A program made the position numbers and the translations under genes. Positions 30,174 to 38,373 of a stretch of DNA of 64,000 bases are shown here, piece by piece; positions within the stretch are counted from its first letter, which is position 1; each line of letters opens with the position of its first letter. The notes under the pieces are model-generated. The model had not been told where the DNA came from. It did not search any database and saw nothing but the letters and a program-made list of their open reading frames with translations. The stretch comes from Sulfuricurvum sp. 17-40-25. Its GTDB lineage: Bacteria > Campylobacterota > Campylobacteria > Campylobacterales > Sulfurimonadaceae. Location of the stretch: positions 310,001-374,000 of the forward strand of contig NCIJ01000001.1 in NCBI GenBank assembly GCA_002282015.1. The letters run 5' to 3'.

Positions 30174-30431
30174 TTATGCGGCAGGAACGACAGAAACTTG
30201 TTTGCGCTTTTTGTCTTTACGGTGAAATAAAACAACACCATCAACCAATGCATACAAAGTGTGGTCTTTACCCATACCGATATTTTTACCAGGGTGAACT
30301 TTTGTTCCACGCTGACGGATAATGATATTACCCGCACGTACTACTTCACCACCATATTTCTTGACACCGAGTCTACGTCCCGCTGAGTCGCGGTTATTCT
30401 GTGTACTACCTTGACCTTTCTTATGAGCCAT
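30174..30431 (-). CDS. rpmA: Ribosomal protein L27
   Basis: The 85-residue protein begins [20 protein letters not shown] and contains [18 protein letters not shown], both standard for bL27. It has no cleavable N-terminal extension of the Firmicutes type. It follows rplU by 20 bases. Confidence 0.97.
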   Translation of the reverse strand: MAHKKGQGSTQNNRDSAGRRLGVKKYGGEVVRAGNIIIRQRGTKVHPGKNIGMGKDHTLYALVDGVVLFHRKDKKRKQVSVVPAA

Positions 30432-30451
30432 GCTGTCCTCCTACTTTATAA

Positions 30452-30760
30452 TTACGCAGCGATCTTAACGATACGAACGCGTGTGTGATCTCTACGGAAA
30501 CCACGCTTAACTTTACTGTCTTTACGACGACGTTTTTTGAAGATAATAACCTTGCGATCACGACCTTCATTAATTACTTCTATGGTAACCACAGCACCCT
30601 CAACATATGGAGTACCCATTTTAAGTTCACCGTTATTAACGGCAAGAACTTCTTTGATTTCGACGGTAGTCTTTGGTTCAAGACTCATTCTATCGAACAA
30701 AAGGATATCACCCTCTTGAACTTTGTACTGTTTCCCGCCGTTTTTTATAATTGCGTACAT
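30452..30760 (-). CDS. rplU: Ribosomal protein L21
   Basis: The 102-residue bL21 starts [18 protein letters not shown] and ends with the basic signature [20 protein letters not shown]. It is the first gene of the rplU-rpmA pair and has at least one promoter in the gap upstream. Confidence 0.97.
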   Translation of the reverse strand: MYAIIKNGGKQYKVQEGDILLFDRMSLEPKTTVEIKEVLAVNNGELKMGTPYVEGAVVTIEVINEGRDRKVIIFKKRRRKDSKVKRGFRRDHTRVRIVKIAA

Positions 30761-30798
30761 TACTGTTCCTTACTTTGTCAGTCTACAAAAAGTTGCGA

Positions 30799-30915
30799 AT
30801 TGTAGCGAAATAATATTTAAGCTTAAATTAAAATGGAATACTTACTTACAACAATCCATAAGTTTACGTATCAATATACGTCAAATCTGACCTATAATCT
30901 AGCTTCGTGATTATA
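30799..30915 (-). promoter_or_regulatory. rplU promoter region with two -10 boxes and two palindromes
   Basis: On the minus strand a TACAAT box (30799-30804) lies about 40 bases from the rplU ATG, and a TATAAT with extended TTG (30910-30915) lies further upstream. Between them are a 14-base perfect palindrome ATTTAAGCTTAAAT (30815-30828), which covers the -35 position of the near promoter, and ACGTAT-N4-ATACGT (30866-30881). The rest of the 232-base gap up to the rhodanese gene shows nothing I can name. Confidence 0.45.
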
Positions 30916-30992
30916 CAACAATCTATATTAAGCGACACCTACTAGAGCTTCATCCTAGAAAAGATGCTTAAAAAGTTAAACACATACTATTA

Positions 30993-31454
30993 TTATTGTT
31001 CTTTAGCCAGCGTCGTAATACCTAATCCTGTTTCTATGGGATAACCTTCTTTGGCCCATCCTTTTAATCCACCTTGTAGATTTGTTGCATTGATATAACC
31101 TAACTTCTTAAGGCTTTGAGCAGCCAATGCACCTCGTCCACCACTACGACAGTAGGTCACAATAAGTGCATTTTTATCTTTTAGTTTATTAAGCACTTCA
31201 AATTCCAGGTTTCCACGTGTGAATGCTATAGTCGTTATTGCGTAAATCTCACCTTCTGCTCGTTGGCTCTCTTCACGTACGTCCATTACAATCACGTTTT
31301 CTTCAAAGTCAATCAACTTTTTCAACTCTTTAGGAGACATTTCTCCTGCTTCTTTCTTTGCCTCAGCAACAAGTCTATCCGTTTCCACTTGTCCTGCTAT
31401 AAGTGATGAGCCTATCATCAGACCTGCAAGCATCAATATAACGTTTAATTTCAT
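30993..31454 (-). CDS. Exported single-domain rhodanese
   Basis: The 153-residue protein has a signal peptide (about residues 1-20) and one rhodanese domain, with VIVMDVREESQRAEGEI before the active-site loop CRSGGRG, whose Cys is intact. The ending GGLKGWAKEGYPIE is typical. It would transfer sulfane sulfur in the periplasm. It is divergent from an ArsR-type regulator gene with a perfect operator between them, so that regulator probably controls it, perhaps in response to sulfide or polysulfide. Confidence 0.88.
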   Translation of the reverse strand: MKLNVILMLAGLMIGSSLIAGQVETDRLVAEAKKEAGEMSPKELKKLIDFEENVIVMDVREESQRAEGEIYAITTIAFTRGNLEFEVLNKLKDKNALIVTYCRSGGRGALAAQSLKKLGYINATNLQGGLKGWAKEGYPIETGLGITTLAKEQ

Positions 31455-31484
31455 CCCGTACTCCTAACTATGTTAATAACCTTA

Positions 31485-31520
31485 TTAGCTAAATAGCTAA
31501 CTTATTTGTTATGCTACAAT
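31485..31520 (+). promoter_or_regulatory. ArsR-type operator and promoter
   Basis: A perfect inverted repeat TTAGCTA-AA-TAGCTAA (31485-31500) lies in the divergent gap and covers the -35 position of a TACAAT -10 box (31515-31520) that leads to the ArsR gene. Binding there would block both directions. Confidence 0.6.
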
Positions 31521-31548
31521 ACTGTCACTGAATTTGTCAAGGAAATAT

Positions 31549-31926
31549 ATGCTCGATATGGATCAAAAGTTAAAAATTTTCAAAGCACTTAGCAATCAAA
31601 CTCGTTTTATGATCTTCAAAAATGTTTTTACGGGAGGATATACGTGTTCTCTGGATAAAGTGCAGCCAGGTGTCAAAGTGAATCCTATCGCAACGTGTGT
31701 GAGCACTGTTGCGGAGCATTTTAACTTTTCACTTCCCACTATCTCTGCACATATCAAAGAGCTTAAAGAAGCCAACATTATCTCTGTTGAAAAAAAAGGG
31801 AATAAGGTATATATTGAACCCAATATAGAGACCATTCGCGAAATGGCAGAGTGTTTTCAAACACTCGTAACTAATTTTGATAACAATAGAGAATTGTTTT
31901 TTGGTGATTCTCTATCGGTTAAATAG
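31549..31926 (+). CDS. ArsR-family transcriptional regulator
   Basis: The 125-residue regulator (ATG at 31549 with an AAGGAAATAT site; a TTG five codons upstream is less likely) has a winged helix with recognition segment FNFSLPTISAHIKELKEAN and wing ISVEKKGNKVYIEPN. It contains two Cys (GGYTCSLDK and IATCVSTV) about 21 residues apart that flank a loop before the helix-turn-helix; this is compatible with thiol or persulfide sensing but does not match the classical arsenic or metal motif ELCVCDL. It is divergent from the rhodanese. Confidence 0.82.
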   Translation: MLDMDQKLKIFKALSNQTRFMIFKNVFTGGYTCSLDKVQPGVKVNPIATCVSTVAEHFNFSLPTISAHIKELKEANIISVEKKGNKVYIEPNIETIREMAECFQTLVTNFDNNRELFFGDSLSVK

Positions 31927-31945
31927 GTTTTAAAGTAAAAGTATA

Positions 31946-31961
31946 AAGTCTAATTAGACTT
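31946..31961 (-). terminator. Palindromic terminator between ArsR gene and FKBP gene
   Basis: The perfect palindrome AAGTCTAATTAGACTT spans the FKBP stop codon. On the minus strand it is followed by T-rich sequence (ATACTTTTACTTT), so it suits termination of the FKBP transcript; on the plus strand the tail is poor. Confidence 0.45.
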
Positions 31962-32430
31962 CATAGGTGTCATTTTCTAACACTTCTTGTATCGTTTTTG
32001 CATCCGCTTCATGGATATCTAAGACAGTCCCCTCAAACACGAGATCCATTCCGGCTAGGGGATGGTTTCCATCCATTATTGCTTTTTTACCTTTGATCTC
32101 TTTTACCGTATAGATAATGACATCCTCGTCATCATCTTCCATGTATCCATCGATTTCCATACCAACATGTAAATCCGCTGGAAGTTCACTGATATTTTCA
32201 GTCACAAGCAACTCAGGATCGTATTCACCAAATGTCTGATCAGACGATAGAGCTACTTTAAAAGTATCTCCCACTTTTTTACCCTCTAAGGCTTCTTCAA
32301 CACCGTTGAAAAGCTGACCGTAGTCACCGTGTAAATAACTAAGAGATTCTTTCTCTTCATGCAGAAGATTTCCCTCAGTATCGTTGATATGATAATCGAT
32401 GGTCACAATACAATTTTTAGTAACTAGCAT
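31954..32430 (-). CDS. Second SlyD-like FKBP peptidyl-prolyl isomerase
   Basis: The 158-residue protein has the FKBP core with insert (VTIDYHINDTEGNLL, YLHGDYGQLFNGVEEALEGK, then NHPLAGMDLVFEGTV) but lacks the Cys/His metal-binding tail of the other SlyD at 14.1 kb. It ends instead with an acidic stretch. It is cytoplasmic, and probably a general folding helper. It stands alone with its own ribosome site (AAAGGAAAAGACC). Confidence 0.88.
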   Translation of the reverse strand: MLVTKNCIVTIDYHINDTEGNLLHEEKESLSYLHGDYGQLFNGVEEALEGKKVGDTFKVALSSDQTFGEYDPELLVTENISELPADLHVGMEIDGYMEDDDEDVIIYTVKEIKGKKAIMDGNHPLAGMDLVFEGTVLDIHEADAKTIQEVLENDTYEV

Positions 32431-32494
32431 GGTCTTTTCCTTTAGAGCTTTAGTAGAATTATAGCAGGAAGTCCGTCTCTAAATCGCAACTATC

Positions 32495-32845
32495 TTATTT
32501 CGAATTGCACCCAATAAAGACATTTTTATCTTGTGCGTATTCTATTCCCCATGAAAGCATCATATCGAGTATTGGGCGAAGAGACTTTCCATGATCGGTT
32601 AAGCTGTATTCGACTTTTGGAGGGACTTGTTCATAAATCACACGATGTATTAAGCCGTTTTCTTCCATCTCTCTAAGTTGTTGAGTCAGCATCTTTTGAG
32701 TGATTTTTGGAATCAGACGAAGCAGTTCTCCGTTACGAAGTACTTTTTTTTCGTGAATGTGCCATAGAATCAGACCTTTCCACTTTCCACCAATCAATTC
32801 AAGCGTCAATTCAAAAGGACAATTATACTTTTTTTCCTGATCCAT
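32495..32845 (-). CDS. HxlR-family transcriptional regulator
   Basis: The 116-residue winged-helix protein begins with a conserved Cys in NCPFELTLELIGGKWKGLIL and has the motif ITQKMLTQQLREMEENGLIHR. Members of this family often sense electrophiles or redox change through that N-terminal Cys and control nitroreductases or quinone reductases. It is divergent from a nitroreductase gene, which is its likely target. Confidence 0.9.
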   Translation of the reverse strand: MDQEKKYNCPFELTLELIGGKWKGLILWHIHEKKVLRNGELLRLIPKITQKMLTQQLREMEENGLIHRVIYEQVPPKVEYSLTDHGKSLRPILDMMLSWGIEYAQDKNVFIGCNSK

Positions 32846-32854
32846 ATAGTTACC

Positions 32855-32914
32855 TTTTGTATAGTATGGTACTTTTTAGTATGTAATTGACATAAGTAAA
32901 CAATGATATACAAT
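32855..32914 (+). promoter_or_regulatory. Nitroreductase promoter and probable HxlR operator
   Basis: A full TTGACA (32887-32892) and TACAAT (32909-32914) with 16-base spacing precede the nitroreductase ATG by about 32 bases. Just upstream the AT-rich divergent gap holds imperfect repeats (AGTATGGTACT and TAGTATG), likely bound by the HxlR protein. Confidence 0.6.
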
Positions 32915-32945
32915 CTCTCCTGAAATTACCCTCAAGGACACTAAA

Positions 32946-33554
32946 ATGCGAAACAACTTTGATGAGGCAATGCATTATCGTCATGCATGCAAGCTATTTG
33001 ATACTACGAAGTCAATCACTCCTGATGATTTGAAATTCATCCTCAATGCTGGGCGTTTAAGCCCTAGTTCATTTGGAGTGGAACACTGGCATTTTTTTCT
33101 TGTACGTAATCCTGAGATGCGTGAATCTATTCGCCAGGCATCATGGGGACAACAACAAGTCACTACAGCTTCTGAACTTATCGTAATCGCTTATAAGAAA
33201 AATGTACGCTCAACGGATACCTATATCCAAAGTGAATTTGATAAATTCTCTTATCCTGATGGTTTTCGTAACATGTATAAAGAGTGGATCGATCCTCGCA
33301 GCGATGATGTGTTAGACGCATGGTCAGCTAAACAAGTCTATATTGCTGCGGGGAATATGATGACTGCTGCAGCCTCCATTGGTATTGATTCCTGTCCTAT
33401 CGAGGGGTTTGACAGCGCAGCTGTTGAAAAAATCATGGGTATTGATACCTCTGTATACGGGATTGCGATGTTACTGCCATTTGGGTATCGTGTAAATCAA
33501 CAACCTGCCCTGCATCGCTCTGAACTGTCTGAGTTAATTACTTATCTCAACTAA
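32946..33554 (+). CDS. Nitroreductase family NAD(P)H-dependent FMN oxidoreductase
   Basis: The 202-residue enzyme has the FMN-binding start YRHACKLFD, the LSPSSFGVEHWHFFLVR segment and the C-terminal GFDSAAVEKIMGI and LPFGYRVNQQP motifs. It reduces nitro compounds or quinones using NAD(P)H. It is under the divergent HxlR regulator with a consensus promoter. The physiological substrate is not evident. Confidence 0.9.
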   Translation: MRNNFDEAMHYRHACKLFDTTKSITPDDLKFILNAGRLSPSSFGVEHWHFFLVRNPEMRESIRQASWGQQQVTTASELIVIAYKKNVRSTDTYIQSEFDKFSYPDGFRNMYKEWIDPRSDDVLDAWSAKQVYIAAGNMMTAAASIGIDSCPIEGFDSAAVEKIMGIDTSVYGIAMLLPFGYRVNQQPALHRSELSELITYLN

Positions 33555-33568
33555 ACCTTTCCAGACTA

Positions 33569-33627
33569 TTGACATTTAAATAGCTCATAGCTACAATGTC
33601 TAAATGATTTAGTTGCATAGTCAACTA
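33569..33627 (+). promoter_or_regulatory. marR-RND promoter with overlapping MarR operators
   Basis: TTGACA (33569-33574), a 17-base spacer and TACAAT (33592-33597) form a consensus promoter. Directly downstream lie the palindrome CTAAATGATTTAG (33600-33612) and TAGTTG-N6-CAACTA (33610-33627), which would place a MarR dimer over the transcription start. Confidence 0.65.
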
Positions 33628-33638
33628 TAGGAGAGAAT

Positions 33639-34109
33639 ATGAATCGATGTGAATGTCCCACTGAACTCACCTTGGGGTGTCTTACCACTCAAGCAGCTCT
33701 TAGTGCACGGGCATTTTTATCCCGTCGCTTGGAAGATAATGGAATCGATATGACCATCGAACAGTTTAAAGTGATGGTCGTGCTGTGGAAAGAAAAAAGC
33801 TCGACACAGCAAAACATCGCGGATTTTGTCGGAAAAGATAAGACCAGTGTAACACGCCTCATCGCAGGCTTGGAAAAACGCTCTTTGATTCAACGCTCTA
33901 CGGATAAAACAGATAAACGATGCAATCTCGTTACCCTCACTGCCCAAGGAATTGCATTGGAAATCCCTACAATGAGTGTTTTGAGTCAAGCAAGCGCCTA
34001 TGTCCATAAAAACATCGATCCCAAAGAGCTCGAAATCACCCTGCGTGTTTTACAAACTATGTGTCAAACATTAAATACCCCTACTAACACCTCCAAGGAA
34101 CTCTCATGA
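33639..34109 (+). CDS. MarR-family regulator of the RND efflux operon
   Basis: The 156-residue regulator has the winged helix TQQNIADFVGKDKTSVTRLIAGLEKR-like region and the wing STDKTDKRCNLVTLT. It opens with Cys residues (MNRCECPTELTLGCLT). It is the first gene of the operon and its stop overlaps the adaptor start by four bases. Palindromes downstream of its promoter suggest autorepression of the whole operon, released by a pump substrate. Confidence 0.9.
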   Translation: MNRCECPTELTLGCLTTQAALSARAFLSRRLEDNGIDMTIEQFKVMVVLWKEKSSTQQNIADFVGKDKTSVTRLIAGLEKRSLIQRSTDKTDKRCNLVTLTAQGIALEIPTMSVLSQASAYVHKNIDPKELEITLRVLQTMCQTLNTPTNTSKELS

Positions 34110-35236
34110 ACCATGTTACCACTATTGCACTCTCGTCTATTATACTCTTAGCATTGGCTGGATGCGAACGTCCTAAAGCTGCCGGAATGGAAAAACCGCC
34201 CGAGGGCCCTGTCCCTGTCAGTGTTACTACCGTACAATCAGGCAATTTTCCTGCGATACTCGAAGCAACCGGTCAGACAATGGCATTTAATACCGTACAA
34301 GTGTATGCACGTGTAAACGGCTATTTACAAAAACGCGTCTACACAGAGGGGCAAAAGGTTAATAAAGAAGACGTATTATTTACCATCGATCCTTCTGATT
34401 TGAAAAACGCGCTTGAAAGTGCCAAAGCCTCTTATGAATTAGCCTCTGCAAATCATACCAATGCCCTTGCTGTTTTAAATCGCATGAAACCTCTGGTACA
34501 AGCAAATGCGGCAAGTGCTCAAGATCTCGATACCGCAACGGCCAATGAGCGCAATACGGCGGCAGCACTCTCAGGAGCTAAGGCTTCACTGGAACAAGCC
34601 AAACTCAATCTCAGCTATACGACGATCAAAGCACCCATGAGCGGCTATGTGGATAAGTCAAAGATGGATGTGGGAACCTATATCGCCGCTGGAGCAAACG
34701 GGCTATTGACCACGATGTATCAAAGCGATCCGATGTATATCAACTTTAGCTTTAGTGAGAATGAAAAAATCGCACGCCAAAATGCTCTAGCAAGCGGTAA
34801 ACTGGTCGCCCCAAAAGATGGAAAATACGAGGTTGAACTGACACTGGGGGATGGGACGGTTATCACTAAAAAAGGGCGTATAAATTTCATAGCCCCATTC
34901 ATCGATCCAGCAACCGGTACGATCAGCTATCGTGCAAACATCGACAACAGTGACCATATGCTATTACCGGGTCAATTTGTCCATGTCAAAGTCAAAGGGA
35001 TGGAGTGGAAAAATGTCCTCTATGTTCCTCAAAAAACGCTTCTAACCGGAGAAAAAGGTAAATTCGTCTACACCATCGAAGCCAATAACACCGTTACCGC
35101 TAAACCTGTTGTAGCGACGCAGTGGATTGGCAGTGATGTCTTAATCGAGAGTGGTATCACAATGGGAGAAAAGATTGCAACCGATGGCTTAACGCAACTG
35201 CATCCGGGCTCCCAAATCATTGTGAATGAGAAATAA
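34106..35236 (+). CDS. RND efflux periplasmic adaptor lipoprotein
   Basis: The 376-residue membrane fusion protein has a lipobox (LLALAGCERPKA, Cys about 19), the barrel-sandwich halves (VYARVNGYLQKRVYTEGQKV and SYTTIKAPMSGYVDKSKMDVG-like), a helical hairpin between, and the beta-barrel (FIAPFIDPATGTISYRANID). It links the inner membrane pump to the outer membrane channel. It lies two bases from the pump gene. Confidence 0.93.
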   Translation: MNHVTTIALSSIILLALAGCERPKAAGMEKPPEGPVPVSVTTVQSGNFPAILEATGQTMAFNTVQVYARVNGYLQKRVYTEGQKVNKEDVLFTIDPSDLKNALESAKASYELASANHTNALAVLNRMKPLVQANAASAQDLDTATANERNTAAALSGAKASLEQAKLNLSYTTIKAPMSGYVDKSKMDVGTYIAAGANGLLTTMYQSDPMYINFSFSENEKIARQNALASGKLVAPKDGKYEVELTLGDGTVITKKGRINFIAPFIDPATGTISYRANIDNSDHMLLPGQFVHVKVKGMEWKNVLYVPQKTLLTGEKGKFVYTIEANNTVTAKPVVATQWIGSDVLIESGITMGEKIATDGLTQLHPGSQIIVNEK

Positions 35237-35238
35237 GT

Positions 35239-38200
35239 ATGTTTAGCAAATATTTTATCCAGCGACCTGTTTTATCGGCCGTTATTGCCATGATTATCAT
35301 GCTGTTGGGCTTTACCGCTATCAAAGGGCTGCCTATCTCTCAGCTGCCCAATATTACCCCTCCTACTGTTGTAGTTAGTGCTCAATACCCCGGTGCGGAT
35401 GCTCAAACGATTGCCAATACGATTTTAACCCCACTGGAATCTCAAATATCCGGGGCTGATGGACTGATGTACATGAGTTCCAAAGCCGCGGCACTACCGG
35501 GAAGCGCTACGATCACCTGTACGTTTAATATCGGTGTGAATCAAGACATGGCTGCTGTCGATGTCCAAAACCGCATTAACTCGGTCATCGCTCAACTGCC
35601 ACAAAGCACTCGTGATCTTGGTGTCAGTGTTCAGAAAAAAACCTCTGATATTTTACTGATCGTTGCTATCACCTCTCCAGATGGAAGCTATGACTCGACA
35701 CAGATCAGCAATTACATCTCTAGCAACTTACTCGATGAAGTGAAAAAAATTCCAGGTGCCGGACGGGCGCAGATCTTCGGTCAGCGTGATTATGCGATGC
35801 GCGTTTGGCTGAACCCTGATAAAATGGCCTCATTAGGGGTTACTTCTGCCGAAATAGCAGCTGCGATCAAAGATCAAAACCTCCAAGTTTCTCCCGGACG
35901 TTTAGGGCAAGCTCCTACTGCTAATGAGCAGATGTGGACCATGCAGCTCACTAGCCAAGGGCGATTTTCAACACCCGAAGAGTTCCAAAACATCATCGTA
36001 CGTGCTAAAAATAATGGGTCTACATTACGGCTTAAAGATGTGGCACGCGTGGAATTGGGAAGCCAAAACTATGAGTATTTTGGACGTGTTAATGGACATG
36101 CAGCTGCTATTATCGGTATTTTTGCCGATACCAATGCCAATGCACTCGATACCTCTGCTGCAGTTGCTGCCAAAATAGAACAGCTCTCCCATAAATTTCC
36201 AAAAGGGCTAGACTACGATATCCCTTACGATACAACCGATTTTGTTAAAATATCCATTGAAGAGGTCATATTTACCCTCTTTGCCTCTATTGTATTGGTC
36301 AGCTTGGTCATCTATCTCTTTTTACAAAGTACCCGCGCAGCACTGATCCCCGTGCTCTCTATTCCGATCTCTCTCACGGGTGCGTTTATCGGGATGTATC
36401 TGCTGGGCTATTCGATCAACACCCTCACCCTTTTTGGGCTGGTACTTGCCATCGGGATCGTCGTCGATGATGCCATCGTCGTAATCGAAAACATGGAGCG
36501 GATACTTCAAACTGAAAAACTCTCACCGCGTGCCGCAGCGATCAAAGCAATGGGGCAGATTTCCGGTCCCGTTATCGCAATCGTCCTCGTCATGTGTGCT
36601 GTTTTTGTCCCGGCAACCTTTATGGGCGGAATGACCGGACAGCTGTATAAACAGTTCGCCGCTACCATTGCTATCTCCGTCGTTTTTTCAGGATTTATGG
36701 CGCTGACGTTTGCGCCTGCAATCGGTGCTTTGATTCTCAAACACCACGACAAAGAGCCTGCACGTTTTTTCCAATGGTTTAATCGCATTTTTGGAAAGAT
36801 GACCGACAACTATGTGCGTCGTAGTGGATGGATGATTCGTAAACCTCTCATCTTCTTGGTGATCTATCTCTCTACTTATGGTTTTATCGCTTTTTTCCAT
36901 AAAACACTTCCAACCGCTTTTTTGCCTATGGAAGATCAGGGTTACTTTATCACGGCAATCGTCTTACCTGATGGTGCGACCGCAAACCGTACCATAGAAG
37001 TCGTCAAAGAAGTTGAAGCAATCTTGGCAAAAGAAGAAGGGGTATCAAAATATACCGCTATTACCGGTCTGAATATTTTGACCTTTTCTCAAGAACCCAA
37101 TGCCGCTGTTATTTTTTCCCGTCTAAAACCATGGGATGAGCGTAAATCTAAAGAGTTACAGATTTTTGGTGTATTAGGTTCTCTTGGACCAAAATTGGGA
37201 AGCATTAAAGAAGCCAAAGTATTTGCAATGCCTCCTCCACCGATACGAGGAATGGGACCTTCGGATATGTTCAGCCTGCGTCTTTTGCAACCGGGTGACA
37301 ATGATGTAGCACAACATGCTCAAACGACGAATGCATTTGTAAATACATTGCGCAGTGAACCAAGCATCAAGAACCCGTTTAGCACAATGAACATCACAAC
37401 ACCTACTCTGGCAGTTGAAGTTAATCGTGAAAAAGCCAAGATGCTGGGGCTTTCCATAGCTGATGTTTATCAAACATTGCAAGCCTCTATTGGTACCATG
37501 TACATCAATCAGTTTGATAAAAACGGTAAGGTGTACTGGGTACAGATGCAATCCGATGCTCCCTACAGAGCAACACCTGAAGACATAGGACGTGCATGGG
37601 TTCGCTCATCATCGGGGCAGATGATACCTCTCTCAAGTGTCATCACGGTAACCATGTCCAGCGCTCCATCATCCATAGAACATTTCAACGGGGTTTTGAG
37701 TACCACGATCATGGGCTCACCTGCACCTGGATACAGCTCAGGAGACATCATCAAAGTTATTGAAAAAGCCGGTAATACAGTACTGCCTACCTCTGCAAGT
37801 TACGATTGGGATGGGCTGTATTTGCAAGAAAAGCTGGTGGGTTCCAAAGCACTTATCATCATGGGAATCGCTTTGATCCTAGTCTATCTCATCTTGGCTG
37901 CACTGTATGAACGATGGACACTCCCGATTTCTATCATGTTGGCAGTTCCGTATGGTATTATGGGGGCCTATGCTGTTGTATGGCTCATTCCTTGGCTAAA
38001 TAACAATGTCTTTTTCCAAATCGGGCTACTGACCCTCATCGCTCTTTCGGCGAAAAATGCGATCTTGGTGGTCGAATTTGCCGAGGAACAGCGCAATGAA
38101 GGCAAAAATATCTACGATGCAGCGATGGAAGCGGCACGTTTGCGTTATCGTCCTATGATGATGACTTCTTTTGCCTTTTTAGCAGGGATGCTACCGCTTA

Positions 38201-38373
38201 TATTCAGTTCAGGTGCTGGAGCAGCTGGACGTTTTTCTATTGGTATTGCGATGTTTGGCGGAATGTTATCCGCTACGTTTATCGAGCGTTATTTTATCCC
38301 GTACCTCTATTATTGGGTTGCGACATTCCAAGAAAAAATTTCACCAAACAAAGGGGAAACCAATGAAGATTAA
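35239..38373 (+). CDS. HAE1-type RND efflux pump
   Basis: The 1044-residue pump has the AcrB-like start FIQRPVLSAVIAMIIMLLG, 12 membrane helices with two large periplasmic loops, and the proton-relay Asp pair in GIVVDDAIVVIENMER. The second half has GLLTLIALSAKNAILVVEFA with the conserved Lys. It exports hydrophobic or amphiphilic compounds by proton antiport. Substrate range is unknown; the MarR control suggests induction by a toxic compound. Confidence 0.95.
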   Translation: MFSKYFIQRPVLSAVIAMIIMLLGFTAIKGLPISQLPNITPPTVVVSAQYPGADAQTIANTILTPLESQISGADGLMYMSSKAAALPGSATITCTFNIGVNQDMAAVDVQNRINSVIAQLPQSTRDLGVSVQKKTSDILLIVAITSPDGSYDSTQISNYISSNLLDEVKKIPGAGRAQIFGQRDYAMRVWLNPDKMASLGVTSAEIAAAIKDQNLQVSPGRLGQAPTANEQMWTMQLTSQGRFSTPEEFQNIIVRAKNNGSTLRLKDVARVELGSQNYEYFGRVNGHAAAIIGIFADTNANALDTSAAVAAKIEQLSHKFPKGLDYDIPYDTTDFVKISIEEVIFTLFASIVLVSLVIYLFLQSTRAALIPVLSIPISLTGAFIGMYLLGYSINTLTLFGLVLAIGIVVDDAIVVIENMERILQTEKLSPRAAAIKAMGQISGPVIAIVLVMCAVFVPATFMGGMTGQLYKQFAATIAISVVFSGFMALTFAPAIGALILKHHDKEPARFFQWFNRIFGKMTDNYVRRSGWMIRKPLIFLVIYLSTYGFIAFFHKTLPTAFLPMEDQGYFITAIVLPDGATANRTIEVVKEVEAILAKEEGVSKYTAITGLNILTFSQEPNAAVIFSRLKPWDERKSKELQIFGVLGSLGPKLGSIKEAKVFAMPPPPIRGMGPSDMFSLRLLQPGDNDVAQHAQTTNAFVNTLRSEPSIKNPFSTMNITTPTLAVEVNREKAKMLGLSIADVYQTLQASIGTMYINQFDKNGKVYWVQMQSDAPYRATPEDIGRAWVRSSSGQMIPLSSVITVTMSSAPSSIEHFNGVLSTTIMGSPAPGYSSGDIIKVIEKAGNTVLPTSASYDWDGLYLQEKLVGSKALIIMGIALILVYLILAALYERWTLPISIMLAVPYGIMGAYAVVWLIPWLNNNVFFQIGLLTLIALSAKNAILVVEFAEEQRNEGKNIYDAAMEAARLRYRPMMMTSFAFLAGMLPLIFSSGAGAAGRFSIGIAMFGGMLSATFIERYFIPYLYYWVATFQEKISPNKGETNED

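Noticed and set aside
30889-30992. Plus-strand TATAAT near 30893 as promoter of a small RNA antisense to nothing
   Set aside because: No clear terminator or stable fold follows on the plus strand, and the region is AT-rich, so chance matches are expected.
38213-38362. Upstream extension of the outer membrane channel gene
   Set aside because: The extra 50 codons lie wholly inside the RND pump gene, and the later ATG has a ribosome site and a proper lipoprotein signal.
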